Shown: positions 7,567 to 11,675 of the stretch, in pieces
How positions within the stretch are numbered: position 1 is the first letter of the stretch
Layout: each line of letters opens with the position of its first letter
Assembly: GCA_031276415.1 (NCBI GenBank)
Contig: JAISNF010000213.1
Coordinates: 1 to 11,675, forward strand
Reading direction: 5' to 3'
Length of the DNA stretch: 11,675 nt
Source: Planctomycetaceae bacterium
GTDB lineage: Bacteria; Planctomycetota; Planctomycetia; Pirellulales; Thermoguttaceae
Made by a program: the position numbers and the translations under genes
The notes under the pieces: model-generated
What the model was told of the DNA's origin: nothing
Seen by the model: the letters and a program-made list of their open reading frames with translations, nothing else
The model's database searches: none

Positions 7567-8697
7567 TTAAGCCGCACGCGGTTTACGGCGTCGGAGTTCT
7601 TCTTCAATGTTTCGCCCCGAAATCCGGTAAGCATACGCCATAATTTCCGCTAAAGTAATCAAATGTTCCGTGTTGCGAACCGGTTGACCAATCTCAACCG
7701 TTTTAAATAACGCCTGCGCAAGAAGTTTCTTTTCAATAATCGGAATCCCATGTTCCAAAGCAATTTTTCGAATTTGTTGCGCCAAAAAATCCGCTCCCTT
7801 CGCCACAACAATCGGAACATCCATCGTCTCCGGATCAAATTTCAACGCCACCGCATAATGAGTCGGATTCGTTACAACAACATCGGCGTCAGATGTCCCC
7901 TGAACTCCACCACGCTGTTTCATCGCCATTTCACGCTGAATCTGCCGCCGCTTGCCAAGAACTTGCGGATCACCAAGCATGTTTTTCATCTCCTCACGCA
8001 TCTCCTCGTTTGACATGCGAATGTCCTGCTCAAATTTCCATTTCTGATACATGTAATCAAGAATCGCAATAACCACCAGCGCCACCGCAACCTTCAACGC
8101 AATCATTAACAACGTCTGAGCCAAATAAGCCGATATTTGATTTTCATCATTTTCCGTCAAATTGAGAATCGTACCAATTTCACCACGCACAGCATAATAA
8201 GCCACCAAAGCACAAATTGCAATCTTGACAATCCCCATCACAAGACGCATAACACTTTGCATCGAAAAAATCCGACCAAATCCCTTAATCGGATCAAGCC
8301 GCGTAAAATCAAAACCAAGTTTGTCCGGCAACCAAAGAAAACCAATCTGAGCAAGATTGGCTAAAACTGCAACCGCAATCAATGCAAACGAAAATATCCC
8401 CAACGGTCGCATAAATGATAAAACCATCTTGTAAAATTCATTCATCACCGATTGATTCAAACCATTCATGTCCTCATTTTCCGGTATCAGAAACAACGGA
8501 TCACTTAACATGACCCGCGAATAATTAATAAAATGTTCCGCAACCTGTTTGCCAAGAGTCATTAACAGAATAATTGCAAACAAAAGAACCAACGCCGCCG
8601 CCAAATCCTGACTGCGGGCAACCTGACCCTGCTCACGAGCCTGCTCTCTTCGACGTGGGGTTGCGTCATGCGTTTTGTCTCCGCCTTCACCAGCCAT
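7567..8697 (-). CDS. flhB: Flagellar biosynthesis protein FlhB
   Basis: Inner-membrane component of the flagellar type III export gate; in the family, self-cleavage inside NPTH helps switch export from rod/hook to filament substrates. The 376-residue length is normal. The N-terminus has the typical charged motif (DATPRRREQAREQGQVARSQDL). Four hydrophobic segments follow at about 32-50, 96-122, 148-171 and 189-216. A basic amphipathic linker (about 217-262) leads to the cytoplasmic domain, where the cleavage motif N277-P278-T279-H280 is intact, so autoproteolysis is expected. The C-terminal tail is basic. GAAGAG upstream of the ATG at 8697 is a fair ribosome binding site. It is transcribed alone here: a promoter candidate lies upstream and a clear terminator downstream, with no other export gene in view. 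FlhB rather than a virulence-type EscU/YscU homologue is favoured by the sequence style and by cheX nearby, although the neighbours alone do not prove it. Confidence 0.95.
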   Translation of the reverse strand: MAGEGGDKTHDATPRRREQAREQGQVARSQDLAAALVLLFAIILLMTLGKQVAEHFINYSRVMLSDPLFLIPENEDMNGLNQSVMNEFYKMVLSFMRPLGIFSFALIAVAVLANLAQIGFLWLPDKLGFDFTRLDPIKGFGRIFSMQSVMRLVMGIVKIAICALVAYYAVRGEIGTILNLTENDENQISAYLAQTLLMIALKVAVALVVIAILDYMYQKWKFEQDIRMSNEEMREEMKNMLGDPQVLGKRRQIQREMAMKQRGGVQGTSDADVVVTNPTHYAVALKFDPETMDVPIVVAKGADFLAQQIRKIALEHGIPIIEKKLLAQALFKTVEIGQPVRNTEHLITLAEIMAYAYRISGRNIEEELRRRKPRAA

Positions 8698-8761
8698 AAC
8701 ATCTCTTCAATTAAATAGTTCCGCCGAAAAATTTCCGATATTCTGTTCTCAATGAACACAA

Positions 8762-8789
8762 AGTATAACAAATCACGCCCACACAACAA
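8762..8789 (-). promoter_or_regulatory. Candidate sigma-70-like promoter of flhB
   Basis: Minus-strand TTGTTG (8789-8784), a 16-base spacer and TATACT (8767-8762). The -10 is a good match and the -35 keeps only TTG. Transcription would start near 8755, leaving a leader of about 58 bases. No flagellar sigma-28 or sigma-54 consensus was recognised in this spacer. Confidence 0.4.
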
Positions 8790-8810
8790 AGAGCAATTTT
8801 TACCAATGTT

Positions 8811-8830
8811 CCGGCAGTTAAAACCGCCGG
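8811..8830. other. Small GC-rich hairpin in the divergent spacer
   Basis: CCGGC (8811-8815) and GCCGG (8826-8830) pair, with GTT and AAC continuing the stem inside, each side carrying one unpaired base. No T-run follows closely on either strand, so it is not called a terminator. It lies between the minus-strand and plus-strand promoter candidates and might be a regulator site or a repeat fragment. Confidence 0.35.
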
Positions 8831-8868
8831 CTATATTGCTAAAAATTAAGATGTTTTTTCCCGTGAAC

Positions 8869-8896
8869 TTGCCGAATAGTTCTAATTTGGTATAAT
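8869..8896 (+). promoter_or_regulatory. Candidate plus-strand promoter upstream of the adaptor gene
   Basis: TTGCCG (8869-8874), a 16-base spacer and a perfect TATAAT (8891-8896). Transcription would start near 8903, about 300 bases before the adaptor start codon, so the transcript would carry the inverted repeat at 8949-9103 as a leader. A small dyad, TTACC-AAA-GGTAA (8923-8935), lies just after the expected start point and could be an operator or leader hairpin. Confidence 0.45.
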
Positions 8897-8948
8897 TATT
8901 CAGATTTTGAAATTACCAAAGGTAACTTTTAATAACCATTTTTTATCT

Positions 8949-9103
8949 AACCACAGAGAACACAGAGTTCACAGAGAAGGAATTTTAAAAAAGTTATTTT
9001 AGATCAAAAGTCAATGATAATATTAAATTCAATTATAATATTAAATAACGTTTCGATTTCAATTAAATCCAATTAAAAATTTCCTCTGTGTCCTCTGTGG
9101 TTA
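8949..9103. repeat. CTCTGTG-family inverted repeat with AT-rich centre
   Basis: The left arm from 8949 (AACCACAGAGAACACAGAG, then a further TTCACAGAG unit) is mirrored by the right arm at 9081-9103 (TTCCTCTGTGTCCTCTGTGG, then TTA). The roughly 90 bases between are almost purely A and T, with the smaller dyad TAATATTA...TATAATATTA. A further copy of the right arm and the bases after it is found at 11244-11306. The gene-free spacer 8698-9203 otherwise holds only the promoter candidates and the small hairpin listed separately. Confidence 0.75.
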
Positions 9104-9203
9104 ATAAAAATAAGTTTGTGATTTTTAGAAGTTTCCTAAAGTCAAAATTGGAGATTCTGATTTTTATTCACGTTTTAAGTTCCTAATACCAGTTCCCAAT
9201 ACC

Positions 9204-10475
9204 ATGTCAACATCGAAGCAGCGATCTATTATTTTATTGGTTTCCATCGCTTTAACCAGTCTTTTGATTGGAGCAGGTTCTGTCGGCTATTACGTTTTTG
9301 CGTTTTATCAGCCTCAATTCAAAACCAATAACCAAAATGAAAATGAAACCAAAACGCCGACTCGCCCGCTAAGTTTAGTACGCGTCGATACGGTGCGTAA
9401 AGAATTGATCAATACGATTCGACCCTTTCATGGAAAATTGCTGGAAGTTCAACTCGCCCGTATCTCAACAGAAATATCAGGTCTTGTAGTGGCGTTGCCT
9501 ATTGAAGTCGGGCAAAAAGTTAAAGGCGGCGAAACCCTCATCGCCCAAATCGACAAAACTTGGCTCGAACTCACCATCGCCCAAACCGAAGCCGAAATCA
9601 AAATTCTGAAAAAACAATACGATTTTCAACTCTCCGAGTCTGAACGAGTTGAATCATTGGCATTGAGCCGCGCTGTTTCAGAAAGCGAATTAAATAACCA
9701 ACGAACATTGGTCGAACAGTTCCGGCAAAATCTTGAAAAAGCCATTATCGCCAACAAAGAAGCAAAAGAAAAACTCAAACGTACAACAATTCTGGCTCCA
9801 TTTGACGGCTACGTTATACGCCGCGAAACCGGACTCGGCGAACTTCTTGCGCCGGGAACTTCTATCGCCGAAATTGTTTCACTTGGTTTTATTGATGCCC
9901 GCGTAACTGTCGTTGAGGAATACATTAATCATATTAAAATCGGCGACGAAATGCCGATTATTATTGACGAACTTGGTATTAAAGTGGTGGGCAAGGTTCA
10001 TTCGATAGTTCCTTATGATTTGATGGCGCCGCGTAGTTTTCCGGTGATTGTCCGGTTGGAAGACCGCAACGGAGAACTAAAAGTCGGAATGAGTGCAACA
10101 GCGTTGGTGGCGATTACGGATCCTAAGGAAGAGATTGTTGTTTCCAAAGACGCCGTGCTAATGAAACCGGATGGTTCGACAATCTGGATAGCGGTTCCGT
10201 CCCAATCAAAAGAAGATGATTCCTCTGTTTTGATTGCGAAACCGATTCCTGTTAAAATCACTGCGGAAGGGATTACTTCTTATGGAGTGGAACCGGAAAC
10301 CGAAGAGGGGCAAATGCTCCTTGTTGCCGGAGCCAAAACGGTTATTGAAGGAGCGGAACGTCTTATTCCCGACCAACGAATTCGGGTTGAAGAGATTGAT
10401 CCGAAACTTCTCGAAAATCTTCCTCCTGTAACCGGTCATCGTATCATCAATCAAAAAACAAGAATCGGACGATAA
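9204..10475 (+). CDS. RND/HlyD-type periplasmic adaptor (membrane fusion) protein
   Basis: Predicted inner-membrane-anchored periplasmic adaptor linking an inner-membrane pump to an outer-membrane channel; 423 residues, normal for the AcrA/MdtA type. Residues 9-35 are an uncleaved-looking membrane anchor, followed by a polar Asn/Thr/Glu linker. The first lipoyl half is at about 88-115 (STEISGLVVALPIEVGQKV), an alpha-helical hairpin at about 120-192, and the second lipoyl half at about 194-226 (TTILAPFDGYVIRRETGLGE). The beta-barrel domain follows at about 230-305 and a membrane-proximal domain to the end. No Shine-Dalgarno is visible before the ATG at 9204; that start places the anchor right at the N-terminus. 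No RND, ABC or outer-membrane channel gene lies beside it, so its pump is elsewhere and its substrate is unknown. The gene is followed after 116 bases by cheX on the same strand, but a functional link is not evident. Confidence 0.88.
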   Translation: MSTSKQRSIILLVSIALTSLLIGAGSVGYYVFAFYQPQFKTNNQNENETKTPTRPLSLVRVDTVRKELINTIRPFHGKLLEVQLARISTEISGLVVALPIEVGQKVKGGETLIAQIDKTWLELTIAQTEAEIKILKKQYDFQLSESERVESLALSRAVSESELNNQRTLVEQFRQNLEKAIIANKEAKEKLKRTTILAPFDGYVIRRETGLGELLAPGTSIAEIVSLGFIDARVTVVEEYINHIKIGDEMPIIIDELGIKVVGKVHSIVPYDLMAPRSFPVIVRLEDRNGELKVGMSATALVAITDPKEEIVVSKDAVLMKPDGSTIWIAVPSQSKEDDSSVLIAKPIPVKITAEGITSYGVEPETEEGQMLLVAGAKTVIEGAERLIPDQRIRVEEIDPKLLENLPPVTGHRIINQKTRIGR

Positions 10476-10591
10476 ACGTTTCTCGGTGTTTTTATTAATA
10501 TTTCGATAATGGTTTCTTTTTGAATAAGTCTGTTGACTTTTTAACTGTTTAACTGTTATTTAATTTTTTGCTACATTTTAAATTATTTATT

Positions 10592-11125
10592 ATGTCACAA
10601 GATGCTGTTTCTGAAATTCGTGGTTTAACGGTCAATACGTTGATTACAAATTCGATCATTATGTCGGTGGAGAGTTGTCTTCAGATGTGTGATTTGAAGA
10701 CGCGGGTTGTTGGTATAACCAAGATTCCGATTCATTTACCGGATGCTCCGGTAACAGGAATGATTGGTTTGAGCGGCAAATGTACGGGTTTTCTTTCGCT
10801 TACGATGCCTAATCGTGTTGCCACGCTTGCGGTTTCCGGGCTTTCGATGGAAGAATACACCGCCGTCAATGCTCAAGTGGTGGATGGAGTTGGAGAAATC
10901 ACCAATATTATTGCCGGAGGACTCAAAACAAAACTCTACAACACGCCCTGGATGATTAACAATATTACGGTACCTTCGGTGATTCTTGGCAGTAATTACA
11001 ATATTTCTTACACGAAAGGTATTGAGTATTGTGGTATTACGTTTGAAATTGACGATCCAGAGACAATATCTATTCAAAGTCGTGTTTTCATGGTCAACAC
11101 CTCACTAATTCAAGCAACATCGTAA
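10592..11125 (+). CDS. cheX: CheX/CheC-family chemotaxis phosphatase
   Basis: Predicted cytoplasmic protein that dephosphorylates phospho-CheY, ending the signal to the flagellar motor. The diagnostic part is DGVGEITNIIAGGLKTKL, where E102 and N105 form the ExxN pair that in this family inserts into the CheY active site; the following GG.KTKL matches CheX. The length, 177 residues, is slightly above the usual 150-160. It carries a single ExxN site, as in CheX, where CheC usually has two. I chose the ATG at 10592; the frame can be extended to a TTG at 10568, adding 8 residues (LHFKLFI-type) that look like translated spacer. Neither start has a Shine-Dalgarno. Upstream, TTGACT (10533-10538) is a reasonable -35, but no good -10 lies at the right distance. 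It may share a transcript with the adaptor gene. CheX is favoured over CheC or a stand-alone CheX-like domain, but no other che gene is in view. Confidence 0.85.
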   Translation: MSQDAVSEIRGLTVNTLITNSIIMSVESCLQMCDLKTRVVGITKIPIHLPDAPVTGMIGLSGKCTGFLSLTMPNRVATLAVSGLSMEEYTAVNAQVVDGVGEITNIIAGGLKTKLYNTPWMINNITVPSVILGSNYNISYTKGIEYCGITFEIDDPETISIQSRVFMVNTSLIQATS

Positions 11126-11164
11126 CAAATACATTAGGGAATACACATTGAATATGAATTAGCA

Positions 11165-11179
11165 TTAGGAAACTTCTAA
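11165..11179. repeat. 15-bp inverted copy of a motif before the adaptor gene
   Basis: TTAGGAAACTTCTAA here is the exact reverse complement of TTAGAAGTTTCCTAA at 9125-9139; the match extends to about 19 of 20 bases with neighbours. A related TTAGAAGTACCT follows at about 11292-11303. The two perfect copies bracket the adaptor and cheX genes in inverted orientation. The spacer 11126-11414 holds no gene: only this motif, the repeat at 11244-11306 and the tRNA promoter candidate. Confidence 0.6.
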
Positions 11180-11243
11180 TAATCGGTTTATATTTCCTAA
11201 ATCCCGCAAGGACGAGATGTGCATAATTACATAATTTAAAAAA

Positions 11244-11306
11244 TTTTCATTCTCTGTGTTCTCTGTGGTTTTAAAAAGTAAATTTGTGTTTTTAGAAGTA
11301 CCTATT
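11244..11306. repeat. Second copy of the CTCTGTG repeat and its flank
   Basis: TTCTCTGTGTTCTCTGTGGTT (about 11250-11270) followed by an A-rich stretch, TTTGTG and TTTTTAGAAGT matches 9080-9136 in order and spacing. The similarity covers about 60 bases, so the repeated unit is longer than the CTCTGTG core and includes the TTAGAAGT motif. It is in direct orientation relative to the copy at 9080. Confidence 0.7.
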
Positions 11307-11339
11307 ATAAATTTTTTTTACTGATTACCTGACGGGATA

Positions 11340-11367
11340 TTGTAAAACATTTCTTTTCATGTAAAAT
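11340..11367 (+). promoter_or_regulatory. Candidate promoter of tRNA-Leu
   Basis: TTGTAA (11340-11345), a 16-base spacer and TAAAAT (11362-11367). A start near 11374 would give about 41 bases of 5' leader for RNase P to remove. Each hexamer is only a partial match. TTGATT (11381) with GATAAA (11403) is an alternative but would start at the tRNA itself. Confidence 0.35.
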
Positions 11368-11414
11368 ACTGAAAATTTAATTGATTGGCGGTTATTTAAT
11401 CTGATAAAAGTTTA

Positions 11415-11497
11415 GCCGAACTGGCGGAATGGCAGACGCAGTGGATTCAAAATCCACCGCCCGCAAGGGCATCCCGGTTCAAGTCCGGGGTTCGGTA
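11415..11497 (+). tRNA. tRNA-Leu(CAA)
   Basis: An 83-base class II tRNA that reads UUG codons. The acceptor stem GCCGAAC pairs with GTTCGGT (last pair G-U) and the discriminator base is A (11497). The D-stem is GCG/CGC, the anticodon stem GTGGA/TCCAC with loop TTCAAAA and anticodon CAA at 11448-11450. The long variable arm GCCC-GCAA-GGGC is typical of leucine tRNAs, and the T-arm is CCCGG-TTCAAGT-CCGGG. The 3' CCA is not encoded and must be added enzymatically. No copy of the tRNA 3' end was seen elsewhere in the window, so there is no sign of an integrated element here. Confidence 0.97.
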
Positions 11498-11499
11498 GT

Positions 11500-11550
11500 G
11501 TGAAGGGAGTAATTCTGACCTTTTACAGATTACTCCACTGCTAACTTCAC
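11500..11550 (+). other. Two-part hairpin directly after tRNA-Leu
   Basis: GTGAAG (11500-11505) pairs with CTTCAC (11545-11550), and inside it GGAGTAAT (11506-11513) pairs with ATTACTCC (11529-11536), with CTG/CAG extending the inner stem. One side carries an unpaired ACTGCTAA (11537-11544). The structure begins three bases after the tRNA and ends before the terminator stem. No U-run follows it. It could guide 3' processing of the tRNA or be a stable by-product RNA. Confidence 0.55.
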
Positions 11551-11556
11551 AAATTG

Positions 11557-11596
11557 CCATCCTTCCCTTTCTAATAGGGAAGGATGGATTTTTTTA
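11557..11596 (+). terminator. Intrinsic terminator of the tRNA-Leu transcript
   Basis: CCATCCTTCCC (11557-11567) pairs perfectly with GGGAAGGATGG (11577-11587) around a 9-base loop, followed by A and seven T residues (11589-11595). An 11-bp perfect stem with a T-run is a strong rho-independent terminator on the plus strand. Confidence 0.93.
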
Positions 11597-11635
11597 TCTT
11601 TATCTCTTTTGACATTTAGCGTTTCACTTGTAGAA

Positions 11636-11669
11636 ATAAAAAAAAAGCCCCCTGCTGCAACAGAAGGCT
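11636..11669 (-). terminator. Intrinsic terminator of a minus-strand gene beyond the right edge
   Basis: On the minus strand AGCCTTCTGT (11669-11660) pairs with GCAGGGGGCT (11655-11646), including three G-U pairs, around a TGCA loop, and is followed by an uninterrupted U-run (down to about 11638). Since the U-run is on the minus side, it should end a gene transcribed towards the tRNA from outside the window. It faces the tRNA terminator in a convergent arrangement. Confidence 0.8.
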
Positions 11670-11675
11670 CCATTA

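Noticed and set aside
10568..10591. Extension of cheX to a TTG start
   Set aside because: The added residues look like translated AT-rich spacer, and the ATG at 10592 gives a normal CheX N-terminus.
10736..11077. 113-residue minus-strand open frame
   Set aside because: It is antisense to cheX, which has a clear catalytic motif; composition is typical of an antisense shadow.
11415..11675. Integration site of a mobile element at the tRNA
   Set aside because: No repeat of the tRNA 3' end and no integrase gene are present in the window.

Overview
The window looks like a chromosomal segment of a flagellated, chemotactic Gram-negative (diderm) bacterium with fairly AT-rich DNA and intergenic regions full of palindromic repeats. 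An autotransporter with an outer-membrane barrel, an RND-type periplasmic adaptor, FlhB and CheX all require that cell plan. The giant autotransporter pairs Chlamydia-Pmp-like GGA/FxxN motifs with autotransporter-associated beta-strand repeats. Together with weak or absent Shine-Dalgarno signals on several genes, this suggests the PVC group, possibly a planctomycete. That assignment is an inference and not proven by the sequence.

Layout. Positions 1-401 hold no convincing gene: a long palindrome (1-135), a compound GC-rich palindromic element (131-210), a short direct repeat and a hairpin after the autotransporter stop. Positions 402-7199 (minus) are one very large secreted/surface autotransporter of about 2265 residues, with a signal peptide, a beta-helical passenger containing two generations of internal duplication, and a C-terminal beta-barrel. 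Positions 7200-7566 hold its probable promoter, a second palindrome related to the first but inverted, and the flhB terminator. Positions 7567-8697 (minus) are flhB, the substrate-specificity switch protein of the flagellar type III export apparatus. The 8698-9203 spacer between divergent genes holds candidate promoters in both directions and a CTCTGTG-type inverted repeat. Positions 9204-10475 (plus) are an RND/HlyD-type periplasmic adaptor with no transporter gene beside it, followed by a CheX/CheC-type CheY-P phosphatase at 10592-11125 (plus). After another repeat-rich spacer come tRNA-Leu(CAA), a hairpin, an intrinsic terminator and, at the right edge, the terminator of a minus-strand gene lying outside the window.

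Functionally, flhB and cheX both belong to flagellar motility and chemotaxis. The autotransporter and the adaptor are envelope proteins with unknown partners. No defence system, CRISPR array, transposase or integrase gene was seen. The most unusual material is the internal evolution of the autotransporter passenger and the families of intergenic palindromes that bracket genes.
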